DNA of 64,000 nucleotides from Geosiphon pyriformis (GCA_016748015.1 JAAOMT010000597.1:907181-971180); one strand, 5' to 3'; shown: positions 35,060 through 46,450, counted from the stretch's first letter. The notes: generated by a model from the sequence alone, not told the origin. Translations and numbers: made by a program.

Positions 35060-35540
35060 AATAATAAAGGTATCATGCCAGAATGTGTGTATAATACTAA
35101 TACAAGATTTGATTTAAGATATCCAGAAAAATATGCTATGATATTAGAGCCTAATACATGTACTTATATTAATTTGAAAATAATATTAAAAATCTTGACA
35201 ACAACAATGGTTTAATTAGCATCCAGATCTAGTTTAGCAAAAAAAAAATCAGTATTAAAAGAGAAATAATTGATGCAAAATATGTAAAAAATATTATTGT
35301 AATACTATAAAATAAATGAAAAAAACCATATATAATTAAACCAAATAAAAAAATAGCATAGGCAATATTCCTACCTCTGATGAAAATAGTCCAATTAGTT
35401 TCAGTGGGAAAAAAAAATTTAAGAATTACAATGAAAGAGATTAATAAATTCAGATTTATGAGTAAAATAGACATACTAATTAATATAGTGGAGAAAAAAA
35501 CCATTGATAAGAGAAAAATTATTTCTATCAATTAACCAGT
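35060..35540 (+). pseudogene. dUTPase domain of copy D pol
   Basis: Trimeric-type dUTPase motifs in order: motif I TNTRFDLRYP, then LEPNTCTYINLKI, motif II LASRSSLAKK, motif III EIIDAKYV, motif IV KIA*AIFLPL with VQLVSVG, and the Gly-rich motif V eroded to INKFRFMSK. Two one-base frameshifts (near 35250 and 35340) and stops at V*L and A*A break it. The catalytic Asp/Tyr of motif III remain. dUTPase hydrolyses dUTP to dUMP and keeps uracil out of new cDNA; some retroviruses carry it in pol, and Ty3/Gypsy elements seldom do. The same block is found in copies A and C. Confidence 0.78.
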
Positions 35541-35800
35541 TTTTATTCTACTATATAATTAGTATATGTTAATAATAATAAAAAAAGTAAGAGACCAGCC
35601 CCAAATTTTTGAAGTGGAACCAACTATTTATAAATCAGAAAAGATTGAAATCATCAATCTCTATATACCAGCCAAAAACTATAAACACATCAAAATTTCC
35701 ATCTATAATACAACTGGAGACACTATTAAAATACCAAATGGAATTACTATTGGATACTTGAACACTAAAGTTGAAAACTAATCACCAAATACCATTCCAG
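35541..35800 (+). pseudogene. β-rich segment between dUTPase and RT
   Basis: An open stretch (35566-35781) holds EVEPTIYKSEKIEI, INLYIPAKNYKHIKISIYN and IPNGITIGYL. Copy A has the same (IINLYIPAKNYKYIKILIYI). Segments of this type precede RT in many Gypsy pol proteins. No catalytic function is known. Confidence 0.5.
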
Positions 35801-35809
35801 ATTTTTTAC

Positions 35810-36850
35810 AATTGTACAAATATGTGGATATTACATTACAAATATTATATAGACAAAAAAATGTTATTTGCTCTAATTAGAACAATTAAAACAAATGAAT
35901 TTGGAAAACTTAGACTCACTTTAACATATGCAACTCAAGATGCTTTTTAACAATTTTACTGACATATTTGCCAGTAAAAACAAATTTGGAAGAACTAATA
36001 TTATCTAATACCAAATTAAAACTGAAGATACAATGCCAATAAAACAATGAGTATACTGAATATCATTAGCAAGCCATAAAATTATCTAACAAAAAATCAA
36101 TAAAATGTTGAACAACAGATTAATTCAACTATCCATAAGTCCATAATTATCACCAGTAGTACTAGTTCAAAAAAAAATGGAAAAATCTGTTTTTGTGTAA
36201 ATTACAGAAAGCTCAACAATATTATTTATAAAAACAGCTATCTAATTCCACAGATTCAAGAATTGTTTGATGTATTTGGAAAAAAAAATAGTTTTAAATA
36301 TTAGATCTAGACAGTAATTATTAACAAGTAGCCATAAATTTAACTAATAAAGAGAAAACAGTATTTACAACCAGAAAAAAAAACTTTGAATTTGATATCA
36401 TGCTATTTGGCTTAATGAATGCTCCAGCTACCATTCAATAATTTATAAAAATTGTCTATACAGCATTGTTATGGAAGTCAGTAGTAGTCTACTTAAATAA
36501 TACCAATGTGTTTTCTAAAATATTTGATAATTATCTTCATTATCTTTAACAGGTGTTTAAAAGATTAAAAAAAGCCAGATTAAAACTAAATATTACAAAG
36601 TGTTTTTTTAACAAAACAGAACTGAAATTCTTGAAACATATTGTGAGCAAAGATAGCATCAAAACAGATTCAAATAAAATTAAGATAGTTAAAAACTTTT
36701 TAGTACCAATAAATCTTACAAAATTAAGAGCATTCTTGAGATTTACTAAATACTATTGCTATTTTATCCAAAACTTCTTCAAACTGGCTCAACTATTTCA
36801 CCAATTTTAAGCAAAGAATGTGAAATATGAATAAACTAAAACCCAACAAA
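35810..36850 (+). pseudogene. Reverse transcriptase of copy D
   Basis: RT motifs: VVLVQKKNGKICFCVNYRKL (about 36150-36215), FDIMLFGLMNAPATIQ (36388-36437), and the active site VVVYLNNTNVFSK where YVDD has become YLNN (36490-36501), both Asp changed to Asn. The open piece 36553-36810 (MFKRLKKARLKL...VSKDSIKTDSNK) is the palm-connection part, nearly identical to copy A. Copies RNA into cDNA in active elements. The residue changes make it inactive. Confidence 0.8.
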
Positions 36851-36864
36851 AAGCTTTTAACATC

Positions 36865-37197
36865 TTGAAAAAAAAGCTTATTCAAACATTAGTACTGATC
36901 TATTCAGATCACAACAAATCATTTATCATTATCACAGATGTATCAAGTCAAGTCTTAAAAGCAGTATTGTTACAAAGAAGACCAGATAGAAGAAAACACC
37001 CAGTAGCATATGCCAATAGAAGCTTAAGTCCAGCTGAAAAAAACTATGGAAGTTCAGCATTAGAATATTTAGCTATCTATTGGGTTGTTATGAAATGGAA
37101 GAAATATTTGAGTCAAAAGTTTGATATATATACTGATTACAAAGAATTGACATCAATCCAGAAGCAAAAATTTGCAAATGACTGTCATGTAAGATAA
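36865..37197 (+). CDS. RNase H of copy D (open fragment)
   Basis: A 110-codon open stretch. Catalytic residues are still in place: Asp in IITDVSS, Glu in SALEYLAIYW and Asp in IYTDYKEL, where Tyr replaces the usual His. HPVAYANRSLSPAEKNYG is the family signature of Ty3/Gypsy RNase H. The true start is upstream within pol, so ATG 36865 is not a real initiation site. It removes RNA from RNA-DNA hybrids. The flanks are broken, so it is part of a dead pol. Confidence 0.72.
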   Translation: MKKKLIQTLVLIYSDHNKSFIIITDVSSQVLKAVLLQRRPDRRKHPVAYANRSLSPAEKNYGSSALEYLAIYWVVMKWKKYLSQKFDIYTDYKELTSIQKQKFANDCHVR

Positions 37198-37399
37198 AAA
37201 ATAGAACTATTATTATTTAATTATATAGTATATTATAAAAAGAAAAAAAAATGGAAATACTAACAATTTGTTATGAATAAAACAAATCTAAGAACATTTC
37301 AACCCAAAAATATAATAAAAAATAAAAACACAAAAATATTAACAACTCTAACATTATATTAATACTCAACAGTTTAAGAAAAAATTATCTCAAAAGGAA

Positions 37400-38560
37400 C
37401 AAAACAACATAAAACAACAAGCAAAATATTTTATCACTCATCAAAATATATTATATTGAAAAAACAGAAAATATTCAGATCAGCCACTTAAAATAATTAC
37501 AAAACCAAAAAAAGAAACAATACTATTCAATATGTATTCAAATCCAATAGCAGGACATTTTCATAAAAAAACAACTATAAAAAAAACCAGAAAAAAATAC
37601 TATTGGCTATTTATATCTAAACATTATCTAATATGTTCAAAATTGTGATGCTTATCAAAAAAAAGGAGGAACAAGATCCAGTGAACTCTTAAAACCAATT
37701 AAAATAGAACAACCATTTAATCAAATTAGAATTGACTTAATTAAACCATTAATAATAACCAGCAAAAGCAATTACTATATAGCAGTAACTATAAACTATC
37801 TTATAAAATAGCCAAAAGCAAAAGCAATTTAAGAGCAGATGCAGAATCTACAGCCAAATTTATCTACTAGAATTTAATTTGTCAATATAAATACCCAAAA
37901 AAATTATTATTAGATCAAGAAATTCACTTTGTAAACAGAACACTAAAAAAATTGAGTCAAAGATTTGGAATTAAGAGATCATTATTATTACTATACTATC
38001 TACAAATAAATAACTTAGTCAAAAAGTTCAACAGAACATTATGTAAAGCAATAATTAAGATTAACCAAGAAAACCAAGATAAATAGAATTGGTTTATATT
38101 ATCAGTATTATTTGCTTATTAGACAATAAAGCAAAATACCATATAAGCAATACTATTTAAACTTATTTATAATAGAACAACAATATTACTAGTTAAGATA
38201 AACATTAATACATATCCAATAGAACCAATAACAAAAGCCAACTTCCAAAAAACATTGCTAAAAAGAACATATGAATTAATAAAAACTTTGAAAAACAAAA
38301 AACAAAGAACAGTTAACAATATTTAAAAGTCACAAGAAAAACAAAAAGAAAGACATAATAACTAATTATTAGATAAACCAGTTAAATTCAAAATTAAAAA
38401 CAAAGTATTTTTATATTGCATCAAAGCAAAAAAACAATCAAGTAAAAAATTTAATTTTAAATGAAATGAATTATTTTACATTAAAAAATTTTTAGAAAAT
38501 AGAGCTTATAAACTAAGATAAAACAACAAAATCTTAGCTAAAACAACACATAAAAATTAA
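37400..38560 (+). pseudogene. Integrase of copy D
   Basis: The zinc-binding N-domain is visible as AGHFHKKTTIKKTRKKYYW, with its Cys pair degraded (ICSKL*C). Core: IRIDLI for the first Asp, KSNLRADAESTAKFIY, LLLDQEIHFVNRTLKKL with the second Asp, and NNLVKKFNRTLC, where the expected Glu before the RFNRTL motif has become Lys. The basic C-terminal part reads KFKIKNKVFLYCIK. Inserts cDNA into chromosomes in active elements. Stops occur about every 60 codons. Confidence 0.72.
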
Positions 38561-38756
38561 CTGAAACCATATTATAATATAATATTATCATTTACTAATA
38601 ATATTTCATAACTGAAAGTACAAAAAATATTAGTCAAAACAGATAAAATTCTATAAAATCTAGAACCAATTATTATTATTAAAGCAAACATGTCAAATTA
38701 ATTTACTATAACAGTATATAAGAAATCAACATACATAACAAAAACAACAAGAAAAA

Positions 38757-39400
38757 ATGGAAATCACCAATAATATCTACTTACTTACACAACAATTATT
38801 AAAATTGATTTAACAACAGAAATCAAGTTTGGAAATCACTATTAATAAACACATAATACAATACAAAAACAAAAAGATATCACAAAAAAACCAAACCAAA
38901 GAACAATATTCCAGATATTACATATTTAAAAATATTATAGATAAAATAAAAAAAAAAATAGAAAAGACATTGAAAGATTCAAGAATATTAATACCAAAAA
39001 AAGAACTGATCTTAGAAAATTGGAACTAATAAATACAATAAAATCCAAAAAACTTTTGTTATTATTAGTTAAAACAATAGTTAAGCATTAAAAACTTATA
39101 TACCAACAAAATAAAAAAAAAATTTGATTCAATTTAACTACAACAAATTAAACAATTTGTTAGAAAAACAATTTATTCACATATGCAAAAGCTATTTACT
39201 AGTTATAAATAGAATTTCAAAACAGATCAGAAATATTATTACACCCAACAATAGATACTGTAATTATTAATTAGTTAGAAAAATTAACCAACATTCAATT
39301 TGAAGAATTGTAAACAAAAATTACAAAAGCAATTCTGGAAAAAAAAATTATAAAGCTAATTTATAAAAAAAATTTAGAAAGTTTAAAAGATTTTATTAGA
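38757..39400 (+). pseudogene. Post-integrase ORF of copy D
   Basis: ATG 38757 opens MEITNNIYLLTQQLLKLI, then one TAA (from a likely CAA), then an open 66-codon piece from 38829 (MEITINKHIIQYKN...ILENWN). A second part follows to the polypurine tract with QQIKQFVRKTIYSHMQKLF. It lies about 150 bases after the integrase region, is preserved in copy A, and has a positional counterpart in family 2. It is rich in Lys, Gln and Asn, without membrane segment, so it does not look like an envelope gene. Function unknown. Confidence 0.55.
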
Positions 39401-39410
39401 GCTCAATATT

Positions 39411-39423
39411 AAAAAAAAAATAA
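39411..39423 (+). other. Polypurine tract of copy D
   Basis: A run of ten A followed by TAA lies directly before the 3' LTR (TATTAC at 39424). It is the plus-strand primer site of LTR retrotransposons. Copies A and C have purine tracts at the same place. Confidence 0.6.
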
Positions 39424-40332
39424 TATTACTTATAGAAATTAAAAATATTATAGTTAAAAGAATAGCCAATCAAAAGTAGGCATAGTAACAAAGAAATTCT
39501 AGAATTTCTCTAAAAAAATTGCAGAATTTTAGAATTCTAGAATGCCAAAATTCTTCACTTAGAATTGCAAGATTTCAGAATCCCAGAATTCCAGAATTTT
39601 TCTAAAAGAATTACAGGATTCCAGAAATTTTGTATAATACCAACTATATATATATAGCAGTAGTATTAGAAACAAAAAAAATATTTGGTTCAGATTTTAT
39701 TTTAACATCTTCTTTTTTATCTGTTAATTAATATTTATTTTATAAATAGTTACTATCAACCAAAGTGAATTCATTAAAATATTCAATAAAACATATTTAT
39801 TATCATCCAATTTATGTTATCATCACTTAATTAAAAATCTCCATTACTTATTTGTTATCAATATTTTATGTTGATAATATTCAATACTTAATCATACTAA
39901 AACAATAGTTTTTGATCATAGCTATTGACAGAATACCAATTTTTTAATTTTATTTATTTATTTTTTATTTTTTTTTGTTGTTTGTTGACTTATTAATTAA
40001 TTAAAAAAATTAAGTGCTGATTAATTAATTTTAAGGATAGCCTGGTAAAAAATCCAGAAATAAGAATATAAAGTTTAGAAATTTAAGATAATTTACTAAA
40101 AGGACACAACTGCTAGAATAAATCAGCTACTATGCTAAAAAAAAAAATTTGATAGAATAATTATTTCAGAAGACTACTAAAACAACTATTAAATCTCTGT
40201 TTATTATATATAAGACTCTACCAAAACCTTTAGATATAAAAATCTTTAGATTTACTAACATTATTAAGCTATTAAGCACTAAGTTACAAGTTTGCTATTT
40301 GTTTTTATATTCTAAATAATCACCTGTAACAG
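39424..40332 (+). repeat. 3' LTR of copy D
   Basis: Begins TATTACTTATAGAAATT (TG changed to TA) and ends CACCTGTAACA. It matches the 5' LTR with many transitions, and keeps the CCAAT box (39466-39470), two TTCCAGAA sites and the TATA run. The number of differences between the two LTRs would date the insertion. Confidence 0.9.
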
Positions 40333-41440
40333 TGTCCAGTAATTGCTAAAGACAGACTTCTACTTATAAAAATATAATCAATAATCTTTTTAACTTCTTT
40401 GAAGTTATTCTAAGTAGTTGACTTAATTAAAAAATGTCTTTTTAAAAAATTGACCAAATTCATGTTTAAACATTTTTTAAAACTTGCATACAGCCCCAAA
40501 ATCATAACTGAGAACTTGTTTTTAAACAACAACCAAACTAAAATAACTTTGCCAGAAATCTTTTCAATTTCGACATATGTTAAGCCAAAAAATAATTCAT
40601 AATAATAGTCATACTTGTACTAAGAAAACTTTTTTTTAGGTCTGACATAAAAATTCAAATACCATTAAACTTATTCTTAAATTATGGCTTTATATTCTTA
40701 ACTTAGTTTTAGTGAAAATAAATATTATGTTGCCAGATTCCAAATACCAACAAACAATATTCTTTTGTTTTGTTAAATTGTTTATGTCTTTAATATTATA
40801 CATAGCAATTTTCCAAATAAAATCAATTATTGAGAAAATTTAATTACTAAAGAGTCTAAATTGATACACATCTGATTTAACTTAAAAAAAACTAATCTGA
40901 TTATATTCTTAAGCACAACTAATTTCGATTTTAGACCACTTACTTTAACTGTTAAAATTTTGGAGCTGCTTTAATTCAAATCTAAAATACCAGTTATTAC
41001 TAACAAAAAAAGTAAAGACAGAATCCAAGAGATATTCATAACCATATTTGAGTTCAAATTGAAATCTAAAACCAAAAAAAAAGCTGAAACAGAAAGCTAA
41101 AAGACAGATACCAAAAAAATTATATTCATATTACTTATTCTGTACAAAATATTAGTAACTTGATTAGCCAATAATTCTAACAAGTACTTCAAAAAAGCTA
41201 AGTAAAACTTAATTGATAAAACATTCTATGGAAAAGAAAAGCTTTTATAGTACTTGAGAAATCAGAAAAAAAAGAACCAAAACCAAAATCAGAGAAGATA
41301 TTATTGTAAACAGAAATTAATAACACAACCTAAACTCAAAACTTGCCACCAAAAACAGCAGAATAAGAAATAAAAACATTTTTTTTTACATACAGCTTGG
41401 CCAATTAAAGACAATCCACATCCAAAATAGTTTTTTTAAA
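40333..41440 (-). pseudogene. LINE ORF2: endonuclease domain (N-terminal part)
   Basis: Minus-strand relic between ORF1 and Gypsy copy D. Close to D it reads VKKIIDYIFISRSLSLAITG, the late core of an APE-type endonuclease (I-D-Y-I motif), and it is continued on the far side of D at 30409 by KIGSVSEFFDIDY. Earlier motifs are unclear because of stops. The endonuclease nicks target DNA for LINE insertion. Confidence 0.62.
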
Positions 41441-42720
41441 TGTTTTTAAGAGTCTAAAAATGAATATTAGTTGTGTAATACACTTTAAAACAGAATATTC
41501 AAAATACTCACACTTTTTACATCAAATCAGATCTATTTTAATCCAAAAAAATTTTATATCATCAAAAATTGGCTTTATATGAAAAGCAAATTTCAGACTA
41601 TTTTTTGTATTAAAACCAATTACAGCACAACAAATTCTATTACCACTTTTAAAAAAACAATTAATAACATATGTTTTTCTACCAGTCTTTTTCAACAGAG
41701 TATTCAAATCATAAGGTGTTGTTTTCACAGACAAGATAAACAAAAGCACTCTAAATTGATCTTTGAATGTCCAAATTTTATAATTTTCTATTGTTATAGT
41801 TACATACATTGAATTTTTTCAATAAAAAATAACCATTTAAAAATTAACTGTTTAGCCTGACTTAATTTGACAAATTTTATTACAGCTTTCTGCCATAATT
41901 TAATGAGTTGGATTTTGATCAACACAATTTAACCAAACTTGGCAACTATAACAATAATTATTTCTTTAAGTATATTTATGAGAATTTTTTTGATAATTAT
42001 GACCCAATCTAAACAAATTTTTTGTTTTTTGAGATCAGTATTTGTGATAATCATTTTTTTTCTGGTCAATAATACAGTTTTTTTCATGCTTTTTTCTGAT
42101 CTAAATATTGATCTGGTGATCTCTTTAAATTTTAAAGAGATAGTAGTCTTCCCAAAATCATTAATTATTGAGAATAATTTTTTGATGAACTAAGTCTTAG
42201 CTGTGGCCAATTTGTCATTTATTGTTGAAAAATTAATGTTCAAAGCAAAAAATTTTTTAACAGGTATTTTTATCTGAGTTTTGGTAATCTTTAAGTTAAT
42301 TTATTTTTTGTTCAGAGAGATAAATAAGTAAGAAAGAAAAGAAACTTTATTATTATCAATATTAAAATTGGAAAAACTGATTGGGAAACTAAAAACAGCA
42401 CTAGTATTAATCTATTTTGTTTTGAAAATATTTGTTTTAGAATCAAACATTTTTTTGTTTTCACTTTCAGTCTTATAACCAGCATTACTACTTAAGTAAA
42501 TTAATTCAAAAGTATTATCATCTGTTTTTATTTTACTAAACTAACTAGTAATGTATTTTAACTCACTAAATTCAAATCTGTTTCATTATTAAAATGTTTA
42601 ATCTTGTCAAGTAAAGTTTTTTGTTTTTAAACCAAACTTTTTTTAACTGAATCTAAAGTCAAAACTCTAATTGGCCTTTTTTTAACTGAAAAACCATTCA
42701 TAGTAATAGTTAACCTAATT
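41441..42720 (-). pseudogene. LINE ORF1 with RRM-like region and zinc knuckle
   Basis: ATG near 42714 opens MNGFSVKKRPIRVLTLDSVK on the minus strand. A middle part around 42000 (CLDWVIIIKKILIN, then WQKAVIKFVKLSQA near 41890) has the RNP-like pattern of RRM folds. The open piece 41522-41809 holds DLNTLLKKTGRKTYVINCFF, homologous to FEISDMISQIGGRTCFI in the ORF1 at 61.9 kb. It ends in a zinc knuckle CKKCEYFEYSVLKC whose His is now Tyr, preceded by TGA probably derived from CGA. ORF1 proteins bind LINE RNA. Confidence 0.72.
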
Positions 42721-43009
42721 ATAAAAGAATTTGGTTCTTAAAAAATATTGAAATAAAAACCAAAAAAATAAAAAAAACTTTTTTTTCGAAAATAAGCTTT
42801 TTGAAAAATTTGAAATATAAGAAAGAAAAAAATTTATATTAATTTTTACAAATTTAATTTGCTTTTTAATTTAATTTAATTTTTTTGTTATTTATTTATT
42901 TAAATTTATAATACAATTAAAAAAATAGATGTTTTTAATAATATTTATTATTTTGTTTATAATATTTTTTAATCTAATGCATATTATTCTGTTTATAATG
43001 TTTTTTAGT
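42721..43009 (-). other. 5' region of the minus-strand LINE, AT-rich
   Basis: Low-complexity A+T-rich sequence between the ORF1 start and the outer end of the copy B LTR. Contains long A and T runs. No promoter can be read with confidence. Confidence 0.35.
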
Positions 43010-43813
43010 TTGTTTATTTTATATAATAAAAAATAAGTAAATATTAACTTTTTTCCAAGAATTGTTTGTTTGGAAGCTCACTAAAATTGTGTAGTTACTT
43101 TGTAGTAAAAGTCAACTCTTTTACAAAAATTTTGTTTGTAAATTACTCTAATAATTATAATAAAAAAAATAAAAAAAAATAAAAAAATGTAAAAAAATTG
43201 GGATTTTGTAAAAAAAATCATTTTCTGATCCAGGTCTGAAGTTGCTAAAAGTCTACTAAAATTGATAACTAATCAATTTTAAAATGTTAATAGAGTTTTC
43301 AGGGAATTTTAAGTGCAATTTTTAATTAAAAAATTTGGTTTTCAAGTATTTAATTTTTTTTTTAAAGAAGTAAGAAAGATATTTATGATAAGATAATTTT
43401 AATAGAAAATATATTTTTTTGAAAAAAAAAGCTCTTTTTTTATACAACTTGTTGTAATATTAGTTTATAAACTTGAACTTTTTTTTTTGCTATGATTTCA
43501 ATAAACCAAAGATATATTTTGGCAAACTACAAATTATTTCAGTAAACTATTTGTAATTTCAGTAAACTATTCATAATTTTAGTAAATTTCTACAAATTTC
43601 AGTGAATTTTTAAATGTTACATAGTTCAGAGTATTATATAATTAATCATTCTAATTTCTATTATACAAATTAGATTATTAATTAAATAGTAATATTCAAT
43701 AATTTGATTAAATATAGAGTTATAATTTGAAATAATATTAATATATGTTAATTAATAATATGAATTATAAGAATAATTTCATGCCAATTAATGACTAAAT
43801 TCTACTGGTAACA
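43010..43813 (-). repeat. 3' LTR of copy B (family 2)
   Basis: On the minus strand it starts TGTTACCAGTAGAATTTAG at 43813 after a purine tract (43814-43823), matching copy C. TGTGTAGTTACTTTG on the plus strand at 43088 marks either the end or an internal repeat; similarity with copy C goes on to about 43010. Confidence 0.58.
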
Positions 43814-43846
43814 TATTTTTTTTTCAAAACTGAGTTCTATTAAAGT

Positions 43847-44305
43847 TCAAGCACTATCTGTAATTTCGAGATAGTAATCCAAAATTATTAAAGTAATTTG
43901 GTCTAAAAATTGTTGAAATTTCAGTTTTGTGAGTTTGCTAATGTATTGAATCTTTATTGATTGAAGTATTGGATTTTGTAGAACATTTTCACAAGTATTG
44001 AATAGGTTATAGAATTTATAAGTTGCTTTAAGTTTGTAACAAGTGTTTATTGGTTCAGCTGTTGTCTTAAATTCGTTGTAAATTTGTTTTTGTATAGCTT
44101 CTAAAGTGAAATTTGTTGTTACAAGTTCCAGTTTTTGTTCATAAAATATTCTTCTAATATGAAAATATCTAAATATGGAAGTATATTCGTAACTTTGTTC
44201 ATTAAAAAACAGTTGAAGCTTTTGTTGAGTTGTAACATTTGGTGCAATATCAATAGAAGCAAATAAAAAATTTTCTTTTAAGACTTGTTTCAAGAGTTCT
44301 GGCAA
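43847..44305 (-). CDS. Post-integrase ORF of family 2, open in copy B
   Basis: A 152-codon open frame, the longest uninterrupted one in the family-2 elements, starting MPELLKQVLKENFLFASIDI. It has QQKLQLFFNEQSYEY, YFHIRRIFYEQKLELV and TLIILDYYLEI. It is predicted mostly helical from its pattern, has no transmembrane segment or Cys motif, and is acidic to neutral. It sits between integrase and LTR. Copy C carries the decayed equivalent. Whether it is a separate ORF or the C-terminal end of pol cannot be decided here; function unknown. Confidence 0.55.
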   Translation of the reverse strand: MPELLKQVLKENFLFASIDIAPNVTTQQKLQLFFNEQSYEYTSIFRYFHIRRIFYEQKLELVTTNFTLEAIQKQIYNEFKTTAEPINTCYKLKATYKFYNLFNTCENVLQNPILQSIKIQYISKLTKLKFQQFLDQITLIILDYYLEITDSA

Positions 44306-44699
44306 TTAAATTCTGAAATAACTTCTTGTATTTCTTTTATAAAAGTAATAATTTTGCAAATTGTTTACTACTAAAACTGTAATTTCTTTTTGAATATAAT
44401 TAATTTGACTCTTATTGATCATTATGAATAAGTCAAAAATTGTTTTTAAAGCTAATATTAATTTGTAGGATATTTGTTAAATGTTTCAAAAAATAAGGAT
44501 TATAATAAAAATAAATTTTTGGAAATAAAAAAAATAAAAAAAAATTATTTTTGGTATATAAAGTTTATATATTTTTGGGTTTGGTTATTTTTTGATGGTT
44601 ATTTCACTATTTTTAATTAATAGTTCTGTATTTTTAGAGGAATTATTAATAAAATTAAATGTTTGGTTTTTGTTTTATTATAACTATTGGTTTTAAATT

Positions 44700-45950
44700 T
44701 CAGAAAATGTCTTTAGAATTAATTAAAAAGAAATATATACTAATTTATGGAATTGACAGTTTAGAAGTATTTCTGGAATAATAGTGCTTTAGTCAATCTC
44801 TATGTGCAACTTTAGCTAAGATTTTGTTATCAAGTCTTAACTTGTATAATCTATTGTCTAATATTTTATGAATATAAAATGGTCCATTCTATTTATGTTC
44901 AAATTTTCTACTCCATTGTTTTTTTGTTTTAATTCTGTGTAAAAAAACTTTGTTTTTAACTTTAAATTTGTTGGTTACTGATAGCAATTTGTTGTTATGC
45001 TGTTCTTTCTGTTAAGCTTAAGAGTATTTAATATGAGTTACTACAATTCATTATTTTCTTTTCAATGTACTGAAAAAAGTATAAGCTTTTCTTTGAAAAG
45101 TTTTTTAGAAGTTTTCTTCTGTAATAGGTTGTACTAAATATGTTTTGACTGTAAAATTAATTGGTAGTGTTGCTGTCTTTCCATAGATAAGATCAAATAG
45201 TATGTGTTTTGTAGTATCTTGTTTTAGTATTCTATAAGCTAGTAACACTAATAAAATAAAGATATCTTATTTCTGCCAAAATTAGTTAAGACTTTGGCTA
45301 ATAATTCACATAGTGTTTAGTTGAAATGTTTTACAAATCTATTTGTTTAAGAATGATAGGATAATAATAAGAGTTTTTTGATGTTGAATTATTTACAAAT
45401 TTTTTGTATCAAGTTGTTTACAAAATGTGTTTTTTGATCAGATAAAAGTTCATTTGGACATTTATATTTACAAATTATGTCTTCATAAATGAAATTTGCT
45501 ACTGATTTTGTGTTTACTCTTTGGATGGCTCTGGCTTTAGGCCATTTAATAAGGTAATCTATTGTAACTATTATATATTGGTTTCCTTAAGTGATAATAA
45601 GTAGTGGTCTAACTAAATTAATACCAACTTTATTAAAAAATTTTCCAATTTTAATTGGATTTAGAGGTTTTGTGGAGTGAATTCCTTTTTTTTTGACAAC
45701 TATCACATGATTCTATATACTGTTGAATGTTTTTTTGCATATAAGACCAAAACTAATATTCAAATATTCTTTGAATTGTATTGTTTTTTCCTAAATATGC
45801 TGATAATAGGTCTGTGTACATGTTGTATAGAATTGTTTTTTTTCATTTTTTTGCACTAATTGAAGTAAACTGGTTAGATTTTGGTGATTTTAATAATAAA
45901 TTTTGTTGTGGTGAATAAAATATTGTTTAGATTGTTGTTGTAATCAGTGT
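44700..45950 (-). pseudogene. Integrase of copy B
   Basis: Minus-strand fragments follow the integrase order: LIKLVLI (first strand), ITLLNGLKPEPSKE, FVNINVQMNFYLIK, then the C-terminal basic part with KLKTKFFYTELKQKNNGVE. Stops are regular and the DDE residues are not all legible. It aligns with copy C (4.55-5.88 kb). Confidence 0.55.
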
Positions 45951-46099
45951 TTTTTATTTGGAGACAAGTTTTTAGACATGGTAAATGTCTCCAAATAGTT
46001 TTTAATATTTTTGTAAATTTCTGAATCTATTATTGTTAATTTTGTTGTTTATTAGACTGGTAGATTATTGGTATTTTGTTGGTGTTAGTGTTGGTATTA

Positions 46100-46450
46100 A
46101 TCTTGTCTTATTCTTGAAAGGCTATCAACATTGGTGTGTAATTTGTCAGATTTATGGTGAACAATAAATTTGTAATCTGCTAAGAAGTCAATCCATTAGA
46201 ATTGTTTGGGACTAAGTTCAGTTTCTTTTTTGTTGAGCCATTTGAGACCAATATTATCTGTGATAATATTAAATTTTTTGTTATTTTGAAGATATTGTTG
46301 AAAATGTTTAAGAGCCCAGATAACAGCTATTGCTTCCAGTTCTGTTAAGCCATATTTTGTTTCTGGAAATTTTAATGTTCTGCTAATATAAGCAATGATT
46401 TGTTTATTGCCATTGTTATCCAATTGTAATAGAATAGCACCAAATACTGT
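46100..46450 (-). CDS. RNase H of copy B (open fragment)
   Basis: Open piece 46196-46423: KQIIAYISRTLKFPETKYGL, TELEAIAVIWALKHFQQYL and IITDNIGLKWLN, giving the catalytic Glu (ELEA) and the second Asp (TDN). The first Asp is upstream, beyond a stop. Typical Ty3/Gypsy RNase H following RT. The ATG is internal to pol, not a true start. Confidence 0.68.

Larger units (their letters stand above)
30410..40332 (+). mobile_element. Ty3/Gypsy element, family 1 (copy D), full length
   Basis: Bounded by two LTRs of 888 and 909 bp. Between them lie a primer-binding site, gag with zinc knuckle, aspartic protease, Cys-rich module, dUTPase, RT, RNase H, integrase, a post-integrase ORF and a polypurine tract. 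The flanks are GTAC (30406-30409) and GTGT (40333-40336), each one transition from GTGC, consistent with the 4-bp duplications of the other LTRs. It sits inside the endonuclease domain of a minus-strand LINE. All coding parts carry stops, so it is dead, but it is the best map of the family. Confidence 0.9.

Noticed and set aside
35229-35531. 100-codon minus-strand frame with apparent transmembrane segments
   Set aside because: Antisense of the dUTPase domain of copy D; hydrophobicity is an artefact of reading Lys/Asn codons in reverse.
38757-39400. Envelope gene of an endogenous retrovirus after integrase
   Set aside because: No signal peptide, membrane span, Cys pattern or cleavage motif; hydrophilic, Lys/Gln-rich product.
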